This document shows positions 8,973 through 17,457 of a stretch of 64,000 bases of DNA, piece by piece. Location of the stretch: positions 1 to 64,000 of the forward strand of contig NZ_JARCJD010000017.1 in NCBI RefSeq assembly GCF_028890115.1, in the 5' to 3' direction. The notes under the pieces were generated by a model. That model searched no databases. It was not told the origin of the DNA and saw nothing but the letters and a program-made list of their open reading frames with translations. The position numbers and the translations under genes were made by a program. This DNA comes from Phaeobacter sp. QD34_24 (GTDB lineage: Bacteria; Pseudomonadota; Alphaproteobacteria; Rhodobacterales; Rhodobacteraceae). The first letter of the stretch is position 1, and every line of letters begins with the position of its first letter.

Positions 8973-9545
8973 TCAGTCCCGCTCGTCCTGCAGATCCCAG
9001 GGGGTTGGCGTTTCGGCCTGCCAAATGCCGCGGGCATTGGCCTGCGCGGCAGAGGCTTCGGGCAGATAGCGCCCCTGATTGTGATGCGGCCAGGCCAGGC
9101 CTTCTTCGACCAGCAGGGCGCCTAGATCGACGCCATCGGCATCGCAGGTGGCCAGATGGCGGCCGTAGACATCCTGTTCCGTGCTGAAGCACTGAACCTG
9201 GTCCGCCTGATCCACGATGGTGCGTACCCGCTGGCGGGCCACTGCGGCGCAATCCCAATAGCTGCCGTCCGGTGTGTTGCAGCGCTGGGTGGTGAGCGGC
9301 GCATCGATGTCGGCAAGGCGGATATTGAGATCCCCCATGGCCAGGGAATCACCATCGATGACCCGGAAATCGCGACCGGGCGCGGCGACAAAGGGCGTCA
9401 GCTGACCGGCCAGCTTCTCAATGCTGTGCAGTTGCAGGAAGATCTTTGCCGAGATGGGGTCGCCAGGCTGCAGGTCTGCCGACATGGCGGCGCTGGCTGC
9501 AAAGGTAAATGCAATGCGTGCTAGGACGTTTTTCATCTTCATCAT
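8973..9545 (-). CDS. Secreted thermonuclease-like (SNase fold) protein
   Basis: This 190-aa protein has an N-terminal signal peptide (MMKMKN then a hydrophobic stretch, cleavage near ASAAMSA) and one staphylococcal-nuclease-like OB fold from about residue 58. The motifs VIDGDS, IRLADIDAP and DVYGRHLA match those that hold metal and arginine ligands in SNase. The position of the general-base Glu that normally follows IDAP is Leu here (IDAPLTTQ), so catalytic activity is uncertain. Four cysteines (QRC, WDC, QC, TC) suggest periplasmic disulfides. Two more in-frame ATGs lie within the first five codons. Confidence 0.85.
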   Translation of the reverse strand: MMKMKNVLARIAFTFAASAAMSADLQPGDPISAKIFLQLHSIEKLAGQLTPFVAAPGRDFRVIDGDSLAMGDLNIRLADIDAPLTTQRCNTPDGSYWDCAAVARQRVRTIVDQADQVQCFSTEQDVYGRHLATCDADGVDLGALLVEEGLAWPHHNQGRYLPEASAAQANARGIWQAETPTPWDLQDERD

Positions 9546-9662
9546 GACAATGTCTCGGATCGGAAGTGGTTTCGCTACGATCGGACAATGACAGTAAAGA
9601 GCACAAAATTTGGTTAACGGGGGCGAGGGTTTTTCCCAAGCAGACCTCCCTCACCGGAGCTG

Positions 9663-9938
9663 TCAGGACTTGAGGCGCTTCAGGATATCAAGATTCGGAC
9701 AGAACGGGGGCGGATCGCGCCGACCTTCTTCGGACTGGCGCCAGTTCTGGCATTTCAGGGCGCAATCCGATGAATTGCAGGTGTGTACCATACGTGCGTA
9801 ATCGACGGCGGTGATTTTTCCCTGTTTCATGGCCGATCCCAGATCGATCCCGCTGGCCCGGGCAGTGGAGGAGAGCAAGCCGATGGATTTGCTCAAATAC
9901 CCAGGCTTGGGTCTGATTTTGGTAGCGGTCTTTGTCAC
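9663..9938 (-). CDS. Small conserved cysteine-containing protein (DUF6455-like)
   Basis: With the GTG start chosen here (GGAG box, 6-nt spacer) the product is 91 aa; an ATG further upstream would give 107 aa. The C-terminal half has the pattern AMKQGKITAVDYARMVHTC followed by CALKCQNWRQ and PPPFCPN, which matches by memory a small Rhodobacteraceae family of unknown function (DUF6455) with conserved Cys in C-x5-C-x3-C and a later Cys. No enzyme motif is visible; the cysteines could bind metal. Product function unknown. Confidence 0.68.
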   Translation of the reverse strand: MTKTATKIRPKPGYLSKSIGLLSSTARASGIDLGSAMKQGKITAVDYARMVHTCNSSDCALKCQNWRQSEEGRRDPPPFCPNLDILKRLKS

Positions 9939-10244
9939 GCCGGGCTCCGATCCGTAGGGCCACCTGGATCCGGCAGGCCGCGACAAGGGCAGCGCAGGTC
10001 AACAGGTGGAAGAACTAGCATTGTAATAGGTACATGAGCGTTCGCTCGTGCCGTGGTCCACATTCTGCGGACCGATGTGCTGTTCGATTTCATCCTCTCA
10101 CCGGCCCGCTTAGATGGGTTGAGAATGACGGCGCCTTTGTGGCGGTCATGGGGCGCATCGCGAAAATCGCGTGAAAAACGCCTACAACTTATGATAACAT
10201 GTCCCTATTCGGCGCTCAAGCAAGGCGGCAGGTGACGCACAACC

Positions 10245-10276
10245 GTTCGGGCGGGTGAGGGTTCGGGCGGGTGAGG
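10245..10276. repeat. Tandem duplication of a 16-bp unit
   Basis: Two exact head-to-tail copies of GTTCGGGCGGGTGAGG, followed by a partial third (GTCGGG). Confidence 0.9.
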
Positions 10277-10351
10277 GTCGGGATGGCGGAGCACGGGATC
10301 CTGGTGAGAGGCAAGCGCCTCCACTAGGTCAGGAGATATGACATCAGCAGA

Positions 10352-10383
10352 TAGGACGTCACCAGATTAGGACGTCACCAGAT
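10352..10383. repeat. Tandem duplication of a 16-bp unit containing GACGTC
   Basis: Two exact head-to-tail copies of TAGGACGTCACCAGAT, each with a GACGTC palindrome, about 340 bases before glnE. Confidence 0.9.
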
Positions 10384-10723
10384 GCAGGGGCATGCGATCC
10401 CCGGATTCTGGGGTGTGGCCATGCTCATCTTCAGCACAAAGGAACGTATTACTCGTCACGGTACTGAAACACCCGAAAGCCTGACACCTTGGGAAACCCA
10501 CAAAGACCTGGGCCTTTGCGAAAAAAAACGGAACTTGTTATCGAAACACCCTGACGAAGAGTGGAACACAGCCACGCGTCGCTGATAGCCGGCCCTTGCT
10601 CTCTATGGCTATGGAGGTATTCCTGACCCATGCAATGGATTGGATTGAAAAGCAGAATGGGCAATTTGGCTTGCTGCCAAAAGGCGCATTGACGAGGGCT
10701 GCGGGGCGGAACACAGTCGCGCC

Positions 10724-13522
10724 ATGACACAGCTCTTTCAGATCACCCGCCTTCCGCGCCCCTTTGATGCTGCCCTTGGCGAGGAGATCCGCGCCCATGT
10801 TCCGGAGCTTGGCGGTGACATGGCGCTGCTGGTGGCCGGGGCGGGGGGATCCAGCCCCTATCTGAACGGCTTGATTGCACGCGAGGCCGCCTGGTTGCCC
10901 GAGGCGTTGGCAGATCCGGAGGCTGCGGTGGATCGGGTGTTTGCGACCTGCCGCGCCCTGCCGCCGGACCAGTTGAAACCGGGGCTGCGTCAGGCCAAGC
11001 GGCGCATTGCGCTGTTGACGGCGCTTTGCGATCTGGGCGGGGTCTGGCCGCTGGAGCGGGTCACCGGGGTACTCACGGATTTCGGCGCGCTCTGTGCCGA
11101 TGTGGCGATCAAATCCGAAATCGCCGCGCTGATCCGGCGCAAGAAACTGCCGGGGCTCACCGAGGATGACGTGGAGACGGCAGGCGGCCTTGCCATTCTC
11201 GCCATGGGCAAGATGGGCGCGCATGAACTGAACTACTCCTCTGACATCGATCTCATCTGTCTTTTCGATGAAACCCGCTTTGATCCGGATGACTTCTACG
11301 AGGCGCGTCAGGGCATGGTGCGCGCCACCCGCAACATGTGTGCGCTGCTGAGTGACAAGACCGGCGATGGCTATGTCTTCCGCACCGATCTGCGCCTGCG
11401 CCCGGATCCTTCGGTCACCCCCGTGGCGCTCGCGATGGAGGCGGCCGAGCGCTACTATGAAAGCCTGGGTCGCACCTGGGAGCGCGCCGCCTACATCAAG
11501 GCCCGCGCCTGCGCCGGGGATATCGCGGCGGGGGAGCGGTTCCTCACCTCCTTGCGGCCCTTCATCTGGCGGCGCCACCTTGATTTTGCCGCCATCCAGG
11601 ACGCCCACGACATGCGCCTGCGCATCCGGGAGAACAAGGGCACCGGCGGTGCCATCACCGTGCCCGGTCACGACATGAAACTGGGGCGCGGCGGCATTCG
11701 CGAGATCGAGTTCTTCACCCAGACCCGGCAGTTGATCGCGGGCGGGCGCGACGAAAGCCTGCGCCTGCGCGGCACCGTGGAAGGGCTGGCAGCCCTGGCG
11801 GGCAAGGGCTGGATCCCGGACGATCTGGCTGCGAACCTCTCGGATCACTATCGCTTTCATCGCGAGGTGGAACACCGCATCCAGATGGTCCATGACGCCC
11901 AGACCCACCGGATGCCCAAGTCCGAGGATGGCATCGCTCGCGTTGCCTGCCTGATGGGACGCGATCCGAAGGACCTGCAGGACGAGATCCGCGCCCGCCT
12001 CACCGAGGTGCATGCCCAGACCGAGGATTTCTTTGCCCCTGACGCCGCGCCAGCGGTAACGCCCGCGGTGCCAGAGGGGCTGGACCAGGGCATCATCGCC
12101 CGCTGGCGCACCTATCCGGCGCTGCGCTCGGCGCGCGGCGCGCAGATCTTCGAACGGCTGAAACCGGAGCTGCTGTCGCGGCTGGCCCGCACCGCCAAAC
12201 CGGGAGAGGCGCTGCTTGCGCTGGACGGGTTCCTGTCGGGGCTGCCTGCAGGGGTGCAGCTGTTCTCGCTTTTCGAAGCCAACCCGCAGTTGATGGACCT
12301 GCTGGTGGATATCGTCGGCACCTCGGCGGAGCTGGCGACCTTCCTGTCGCGCAATTCGGGTGTCTTCGACGCGGTGATTGGCGGCTCGTTCTTTGATCCC
12401 TGGCCGGGTCGGGAGCCCCTCACGCAGCAGCTTGTGGCCTTGCTGAAGGCGGAGGGCGACTATGAGGCGCAGCTGGATGCCGCCCGGCGCTGGTGCAAGG
12501 AATGGCATTTCCGCATCGGTGTCCACCATCTGCGCGGGCTGATCGATGCAGAGGCCGCGGGCATCCAATATGCCGAACTGGCCGAGGCGGTGATCGCCGC
12601 GCTGGTGCCCTGCGTGGAAACACAGTTTGCGGCGAAACACGGGGCCGCACCGGGGCGCGGGGCGGCGGTGGTTGCCATGGGCTCGCTTGGGGCCGGGCGG
12701 ATCAATGCGCAATCGGATCTGGATGTGATCGTGATCTATGATCCGCAAGAGGTCGAAGCCTCGGAGGGCAAGCGCCCGCTGGCAACACGCCCCTATTTCG
12801 CACGGCTGACGCAGGCTCTGATCACCGCGCTGACCGCGCCGATGGCGCAGGGGCGGCTTTACGAGGTGGACATGCGGCTGCGCCCGTCGGGCAGCCAGGG
12901 GCCAGTGGCCACGAGTATGGCCAGCTTTGCCCACTACCAGCAGAACGAAGCCTGGGTCTGGGAGCATCTGGCGCTGACCCGGGCCCGCACCATCGCCGGG
13001 CCGCAGGATCTGCGTGCGGATATCGAAGGCATTCGCAGCCTGGTTCTGTCTTCTCCCCGCGGCTTGCGTGACATCCTGGGCGAGGTCGCCACCATGCGCG
13101 GGCGCATCGCCGCCGCCAAGGCGCCCGCCGGGATCTGGGATGCCAAGACCGGGCCGGGGCGGATGATGGATATCGAACTGGTGGCCCAGGCCGGGGCGCT
13201 GGTGTCCGGTTCGGGCGCGCGGGATGTGGCGGCTGGCTTGCAGGGGGCTGTCGCCTGCGGCTGGCTGAAGGTCGCAGAAGGCGAAAACCTTGAGGCGGCC
13301 TATCGTCTATACTGGTCGGTGCAGGTCGCGGCGCGGCTGTTGTCAGGCAAGGGGCTGGATGCGGCAACCCTGGGCGAGGGGGGCGCGCAGTTCCTCTGCC
13401 GCAGCACCGGTTTCGACTCGCTTGCAGCGCTGGAGGCGCGGTTGCAGCAGAGCTATGCAGGCTGTGCCGCGATCATAGACGAGGCTTTGAAACGGGAAGG
13501 GGCAGATGCCGGCACCGAATGA
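10724..13522 (+). CDS. glnE: Bifunctional glutamine synthetase adenylyltransferase/deadenylyltransferase
   Basis: A 932-aa GlnE that attaches or removes AMP on glutamine synthetase in response to PII and glutamine. Both nucleotidyltransferase domains are intact: the N-terminal deadenylylation domain has GKMGAHELNYSSDIDLICLF (about 162-181) and the C-terminal adenylylation domain has GSLGAGRINAQSDLDVIVIY (about 650-669). The linker and helical PII-response region lie between. The next small gene overlaps its 3' end by 17 bp, which suggests coupling. Confidence 0.97.
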   Translation: MTQLFQITRLPRPFDAALGEEIRAHVPELGGDMALLVAGAGGSSPYLNGLIAREAAWLPEALADPEAAVDRVFATCRALPPDQLKPGLRQAKRRIALLTALCDLGGVWPLERVTGVLTDFGALCADVAIKSEIAALIRRKKLPGLTEDDVETAGGLAILAMGKMGAHELNYSSDIDLICLFDETRFDPDDFYEARQGMVRATRNMCALLSDKTGDGYVFRTDLRLRPDPSVTPVALAMEAAERYYESLGRTWERAAYIKARACAGDIAAGERFLTSLRPFIWRRHLDFAAIQDAHDMRLRIRENKGTGGAITVPGHDMKLGRGGIREIEFFTQTRQLIAGGRDESLRLRGTVEGLAALAGKGWIPDDLAANLSDHYRFHREVEHRIQMVHDAQTHRMPKSEDGIARVACLMGRDPKDLQDEIRARLTEVHAQTEDFFAPDAAPAVTPAVPEGLDQGIIARWRTYPALRSARGAQIFERLKPELLSRLARTAKPGEALLALDGFLSGLPAGVQLFSLFEANPQLMDLLVDIVGTSAELATFLSRNSGVFDAVIGGSFFDPWPGREPLTQQLVALLKAEGDYEAQLDAARRWCKEWHFRIGVHHLRGLIDAEAAGIQYAELAEAVIAALVPCVETQFAAKHGAAPGRGAAVVAMGSLGAGRINAQSDLDVIVIYDPQEVEASEGKRPLATRPYFARLTQALITALTAPMAQGRLYEVDMRLRPSGSQGPVATSMASFAHYQQNEAWVWEHLALTRARTIAGPQDLRADIEGIRSLVLSSPRGLRDILGEVATMRGRIAAAKAPAGIWDAKTGPGRMMDIELVAQAGALVSGSGARDVAAGLQGAVACGWLKVAEGENLEAAYRLYWSVQVAARLLSGKGLDAATLGEGGAQFLCRSTGFDSLAALEARLQQSYAGCAAIIDEALKREGADAGTE

Positions 13523-13784
13523 GCAGAACCCGATCGACCCGAAGGGGCTAATCCGCGAGGCCTTTCGCATCGAAGGCATCGACGCCAGCCAATGCCGCAG
13601 CATCTTCCTGGATTGGGCCTTGAGCCTGCCTGCAGATCAGGACAGCCGCGATGCCATCAGCGCCCTCCTGGAACGTTACGCGGACCAGCCGCAGGATCAC
13701 CCCATGCGGGCCGTCCTGAGCGAAGGCCTGGCAGAGCTGGCGCGCCCGCGCAGGCGCGGCGGCTGGCGCAGTCGGGCGCGCTGA
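13506..13784 (+). CDS. Small uncharacterised protein coupled to glnE
   Basis: A 92-aa soluble protein whose ATG lies 17 bp inside the glnE 3' end, with GAAGGGG about 6 nt upstream as ribosome binding site. It is helical, with an acidic middle (DWALSLPADQDSRDAISALLERY) and a short Arg-rich C-terminus (RPRRRGGWRSRAR). I recognise no motif. Position suggests a Rhodobacteraceae-type conserved hypothetical translated with glnE. Confidence 0.72.
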   Translation: MPAPNEQNPIDPKGLIREAFRIEGIDASQCRSIFLDWALSLPADQDSRDAISALLERYADQPQDHPMRAVLSEGLAELARPRRRGGWRSRAR

Positions 13785-13836
13785 GCTGGTGCACGGGCTC
13801 TCTTCCCCTTGCGGCCCCTTGGGTCTATGAGGGGGC

Positions 13837-15060
13837 ATGACAGATACAGCCTCCGCCCCCTCGGCGCCCCAGCGCGCCCGCATCAAACTGAAGCCCAAGG
13901 CGAACGCCCGCGCGATCCGCCATGGTTTCCCTTGGGTCTATGCCAACGAGCTGGTTACCGACCGACGCACGCGCAAGCTGGCGCCGGGTACTCTGGCGGT
14001 GCTGGAGGATGAGGCGATGCGCCCCCTGGGGCTGGTCGCGGTCAACCCTGAAAGCAAGATCATCGCCCGGATGCTGGACCGCGACCCCGAAGCGGTGATC
14101 GATCAGGCCTGGTTCGCGGCGCGGCTGCAGCGGGCACAGGAGATGCGCGCCCAGCTATATGAGGCTCCCTTCTACCGGCTGGTTCATGCCGAGGCGGACG
14201 GGCTGCCCGGCGTGGTGATCGACCGATTTGGCGGCTCTTGCGTGGTGCAGCCCAACGCCGCCTGGGCCGAGGCTCATCTGGAAGCGCTGACCGCAGCCCT
14301 GGCCGAGGTGACTGGCGCCGAAGTGATCCTGAAGAACGCCTCGGGCCGCACCCGGGGTCTTGAAGGGTTGGACGATCAGAACGCCACCCTTCTGGGCGAC
14401 GCGCCCACCGCGCCGGTCCCGGTCGTCATGAACGGGGCCACCTATATGGCGGATCTGACGGGCGGGCAGAAAACCGGCCTGTTCTTCGATCAGCGCGAAA
14501 ACCACGGTTTTGCTGCGCGTCTGGTGGCACCGGGGGCCAAGGTGCTGGATGTGTTTTCCCACGTGGGCGGTTTTGGTCTGGCCATGCTGGCGGCTGGCGC
14601 GTCAGAGGCCACCTGCGTCGATGGGTCGGCCGCGGCCTTGGATCTGGCCGGGCAGGGCGCCGCTGCGGCGGGCTGGCAGGATCGGTTCACCGCGCGGCAG
14701 GGCGATGCCTTTGACGTGCTGACGGCCCTTGGCGCGGAAGGCGCGCAATTCGATGTGGTGATCTGCGATCCGCCCGCCTTTGCGCCCTCGAAAAACGCTT
14801 TGGAAGCGGGTCTGCGCGCCTATGAACGTGTGGCCAAGCTCGCCGCGCCCCTGGTGGCGCCGGGCGGTTATCTGGGCTTGTGCTCCTGTTCCCATGCGGC
14901 GGATCTGACGCGGTTCCGCAATGCTTCGGCGCGCGGGATCGGTAAGGCGGGGCGGCGCGGGCAGCTCATTCACACCGGATACGCAGGCCCCGACCATCCG
15001 CAGATGCCGCAGCTTGCGGAAAGCGGATACTTGAAGGCCGTGTTCTTCCGGCTGGGCTAA
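13837..15060 (+). CDS. rlmI: Class I rRNA methyltransferase, RlmI-like (23S rRNA m5C family)
   Basis: This 407-aa protein has an N-terminal PUA-like RNA-binding domain (about 8-80), a linker with HAEADGLPGVVIDRFGG, and a Rossmann methyltransferase domain. The SAM site is seen in VLDVFSHVGGFGLAMLAAGA, and the catalytic region has DPPAFAPSK and CSCSHA, as expected for RlmI/RlmO-type proteins that methylate cytosine in 23S rRNA. It lies 4 bp before a PIN-domain gene on the same strand. The exact target base cannot be told from the sequence. Confidence 0.88.
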   Translation: MTDTASAPSAPQRARIKLKPKANARAIRHGFPWVYANELVTDRRTRKLAPGTLAVLEDEAMRPLGLVAVNPESKIIARMLDRDPEAVIDQAWFAARLQRAQEMRAQLYEAPFYRLVHAEADGLPGVVIDRFGGSCVVQPNAAWAEAHLEALTAALAEVTGAEVILKNASGRTRGLEGLDDQNATLLGDAPTAPVPVVMNGATYMADLTGGQKTGLFFDQRENHGFAARLVAPGAKVLDVFSHVGGFGLAMLAAGASEATCVDGSAAALDLAGQGAAAAGWQDRFTARQGDAFDVLTALGAEGAQFDVVICDPPAFAPSKNALEAGLRAYERVAKLAAPLVAPGGYLGLCSCSHAADLTRFRNASARGIGKAGRRGQLIHTGYAGPDHPQMPQLAESGYLKAVFFRLG

Positions 15061-15064
15061 GAGC

Positions 15065-15607
15065 GTGAAACTGCTCCTTGATACCTGCGTTTTATATCCC
15101 ACTGTGATGCGGGAGATGCTCTTGGGCGCGGCGCGGCTGGGGCTATATACGCCGCTCTGGTCCGAGCGTATCCTGGAGGAATGGCGCCGTGCGGCGCTGA
15201 AGCTTGGGCCCGAAGGCGCGGCGCAGGCGCAGGCCGAAGTCGCGATGCTGCAGGCGGGTTGGCCCGGCGCCGTGGTGCCGCCCGCCCCGGCGGTAGAGGC
15301 GCGGCTCTGGCTGCCGGACGCGGCGGATCTGCATGTGCTGGCGGCGGCCATTTCAGGCCATGCCGATGGCATCGTCACCATGAATGCCAAGGATTTCCCC
15401 CGCCATACCCTGGCGGAAGAGGGGCTGAAACGCATCGGCCCGGATGAGCTGCTTTACGATCTGTGGCTCCAGGAACAGGCGGGGATGGAGGCCGTGGGCG
15501 CAGCGGTTCTGGCCGAGGCCAACCGCCTGTCGGGCGGCGGCTGGCAGATGCGCCCCCTCTTGAAGAAGGCGCGCCTGCCTCGTCTGGCCAAGGCGCTGGC
15601 GGGCTGA
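15065..15607 (+). CDS. PIN-domain protein (putative RNase)
   Basis: A 180-aa PIN fold with the expected acidic residues: LLLDTCV (Asp 6), ERILEEWRRA, LPDAADLHVLAAA and VTMNAKDF. PIN proteins are Mg-dependent ribonucleases, including VapC toxins. No antitoxin gene of VapB type is adjacent, and the gene starts 4 bp after the RlmI-like methyltransferase with likely co-translation, so a housekeeping RNA role is as plausible as a toxin. The C-terminal 50 residues are an extra helical, basic tail beyond the usual VapC length. Confidence 0.82.
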   Translation: MKLLLDTCVLYPTVMREMLLGAARLGLYTPLWSERILEEWRRAALKLGPEGAAQAQAEVAMLQAGWPGAVVPPAPAVEARLWLPDAADLHVLAAAISGHADGIVTMNAKDFPRHTLAEEGLKRIGPDELLYDLWLQEQAGMEAVGAAVLAEANRLSGGGWQMRPLLKKARLPRLAKALAG

Positions 15608-15610
15608 GCC

Positions 15611-16603
15611 TCAGAGATCCTTCAGGATACCGGCGGCGATCTCGAAAGACCGCATACGTGCCTTGTGGTCGTGGATCTGCCCGGTCAGGATCACCTCGTC
15701 GGGCTGATGTTTGCCGATGATCTCCGACAGCTGGCTGCGCACCGTGTCGGGGCTGCCGACTGCGGTGATGCGCAGGGCCTCGTTGACGCCTGCCAGCACA
15801 TGCGGCTGCAGGTGGTCGTTGATGTCATCCACCGGCGGGGGCAGCTTGCCGGGGCGCCCCAGCCGCAGCCGGGCAAAGGCCTGCTGCATGGTCGTGCGCA
15901 GGCGTACCCCTTCGGCGTCCGTGTCTGCGGCAAAGACATTGATCGCCATCATCGCATGGGGTTTGTCCAGAAACACCGAGGGCTGGAAGCTGCGGCGATA
16001 GACCTCCAGCGCCTCCTCCAGCGCTTGCGGTGCAAAATGAGAGGCAAAGGCGTAAGGCAGCCCCAGATGCGCGGCCAACTGCGCGCCATAGAGGCTGGAA
16101 CCGAGGATCCAGACCGGCACATTGGTGCCTTGCCCCGGAAAGGCGCGCACCGGGGCCTGCGGATCCTCGGGCGCCATGAATCCGATCAGGTCGATCACGT
16201 CCTGCGGGAAGCTGTCGCCGCTGGCCGCCGCCCCCATGCCGCGGCGCAGGGCGCGGGCGGTCTGCATATCGGTACCCGGCGCGCGCCCGAGCCCCAGATC
16301 GATGCGGTCACCATAAAGGGAGGCCAGCGTGCCAAAGGCCTCTGCCACCATATAGGGCGCGTGATTGGGCAGCATGATGCCACCTGCACCGATGCGCATT
16401 GTGCTGGTCTGGCTGGCGATATGGCCGATCAGCACGGCGGTGGCCGCACTTGCGATGCCGGGCATGTTGTGATGCTCGGCCAGCCAGTAGCGATGAAATC
16501 CAAGCGCCTCGGCATGGCGCGCCAGCTCTGTGCTGTTCTTCAGCGCCTGGGCAATGTCGGAGCCTTCGGGGACGGGAGCCAGATCGAGCAGGGAGTAGCG
16601 CAT
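15611..16603 (-). CDS. LLM-class flavin-dependent oxidoreductase (luciferase-like)
   Basis: From the chosen ATG (GAGG box upstream) the product is 330 aa with a bacterial-luciferase-like TIM barrel. Characteristic stretches are [37 protein letters not shown] and [12 protein letters not shown]. This matches the subgroup of FMNH2-dependent monooxygenases often labelled MsnO8-like; the substrate is unknown. It converges with the PIN gene with only 3 bp between stops. An upstream in-frame ATG at 16663 adds residues without similarity. Confidence 0.9.
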   Translation of the reverse strand: MRYSLLDLAPVPEGSDIAQALKNSTELARHAEALGFHRYWLAEHHNMPGIASAATAVLIGHIASQTSTMRIGAGGIMLPNHAPYMVAEAFGTLASLYGDRIDLGLGRAPGTDMQTARALRRGMGAAASGDSFPQDVIDLIGFMAPEDPQAPVRAFPGQGTNVPVWILGSSLYGAQLAAHLGLPYAFASHFAPQALEEALEVYRRSFQPSVFLDKPHAMMAINVFAADTDAEGVRLRTTMQQAFARLRLGRPGKLPPPVDDINDHLQPHVLAGVNEALRITAVGSPDTVRSQLSEIIGKHQPDEVILTGQIHDHKARMRSFEIAAGILKDL

Positions 16604-16690
16604 GGGGGTGCCTCGGTCGCGATGTCTTTGCCTAGATGTGGACCTTCCTGTCACGGCAAGCAAGATGCCCGCGAGCGGCGTGACCCGGCG

Positions 16691-17377
16691 TTACACCTTG
16701 GCCCAGTCGGCCTCCAGCCGTTCGATGGCGGCGATGCGCTGCTCTGTCTTGGGGTGGCTCATCAGCCAGGCGGGGGCCATGCCCGCGCGCGCCTGGGTCA
16801 GTTCCTCAAGCTTGCGGAACAGGCTTTTCTGCGGCTCCACCCCGATGCCTGCCTTCATCAACAGTGCGGCGGCATATTCATCCGCCTCATATTCATCGCC
16901 GCGCGACAGGCGGGCGGCCAGCAGATTGGCCAAGAGACCCGCGATCCAGGGGCCGACCAGGGGGATATAGCGGCCCAGGATCATCATCAGCGCCGTGCGC
17001 AGGGCGTTCTGGCCGGAAAAATCGATGATCCGTTTCTTCGAATGCCCCAGCGCCACATGGCCCAACTCATGAGCAATCACCGAAGAGAGTTCCGCATCGC
17101 TCACCTCACCGGCCTCGTACTTGCGGTAAAACCCGCGGGTGATGAAGATGCGCCCATCGGGGGCGGCAAGCCCGTTCACCGGGTCCACCTCGTAGATGAA
17201 GACGGGGATATCCGCCACCTCCAGTGCGGCCGCCATGCGGTCGGTCAGCTTTTTCAGGCGCGGATCAGCCAGGCGGGTCGATTTGGCGTCCAGCTCGCGG
17301 TGGGTCCGCCAGACGGAAATCCGGTAGGAGACAAGGCCATAGATCACGGCCAGCAGGATCGGGGTCAGACGCAGCAT
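16691..17377 (-). CDS. M48-family metallopeptidase
   Basis: A 228-aa membrane-anchored zinc peptidase. One N-terminal hydrophobic helix (about 3-20) precedes the catalytic domain with the zinc motif HELGH (about 103-107) and the third ligand region DEYEADEYAA (about 161-170). A second hydrophobic stretch lies between them (MMILGRYIPLVGPWIAGLLANLL). The fold resembles HtpX/Oma1/BepA-type peptidases; HtpX is a quality-control protease of the inner membrane. The start used gives the usual family N-terminus; a longer frame to 17656 has no similarity. It follows the VWA gene on the same strand. Confidence 0.9.
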   Translation of the reverse strand: MLRLTPILLAVIYGLVSYRISVWRTHRELDAKSTRLADPRLKKLTDRMAAALEVADIPVFIYEVDPVNGLAAPDGRIFITRGFYRKYEAGEVSDAELSSVIAHELGHVALGHSKKRIIDFSGQNALRTALMMILGRYIPLVGPWIAGLLANLLAARLSRGDEYEADEYAAALLMKAGIGVEPQKSLFRKLEELTQARAGMAPAWLMSHPKTEQRIAAIERLEADWAKV

Positions 17378-17457
17378 GGCATAGATATGGGGTGCAGGCG
17401 GCCTGTGCTCAAGCGGATTGTTGCCCCCAAGGTCCAAGAGGCGCTTGAAGTGACGGA

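Larger units (their letters stand above)
9939..10723. other. 785-base intergenic region without a supported gene
   Basis: I see no coding sequence with both a good start and family resemblance. The region holds a small hairpin with a GTTC tetraloop near 10034-10051, two 16-bp tandem duplications (listed separately) and the leader of glnE at its right end. An open frame of 67 codons at 10382-10585 has no ribosome binding site and is not called. Confidence 0.5.

Noticed and set aside
10382-10585. 67-codon frame before glnE
   Set aside because: No ribosome binding site, no resemblance, low-complexity region with tandem duplications.
8690-10723. Integrated element next to tRNA-Val
   Set aside because: No integrase, no duplicated tRNA end and no phage genes were seen within the window; the region is only a candidate hot spot.
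10538-12967. Long open frame (809 codons) opposite glnE
   Set aside because: Antisense to both nucleotidyltransferase domains of GlnE; repetitive Arg/Gly/Gln composition typical of a shadow frame.
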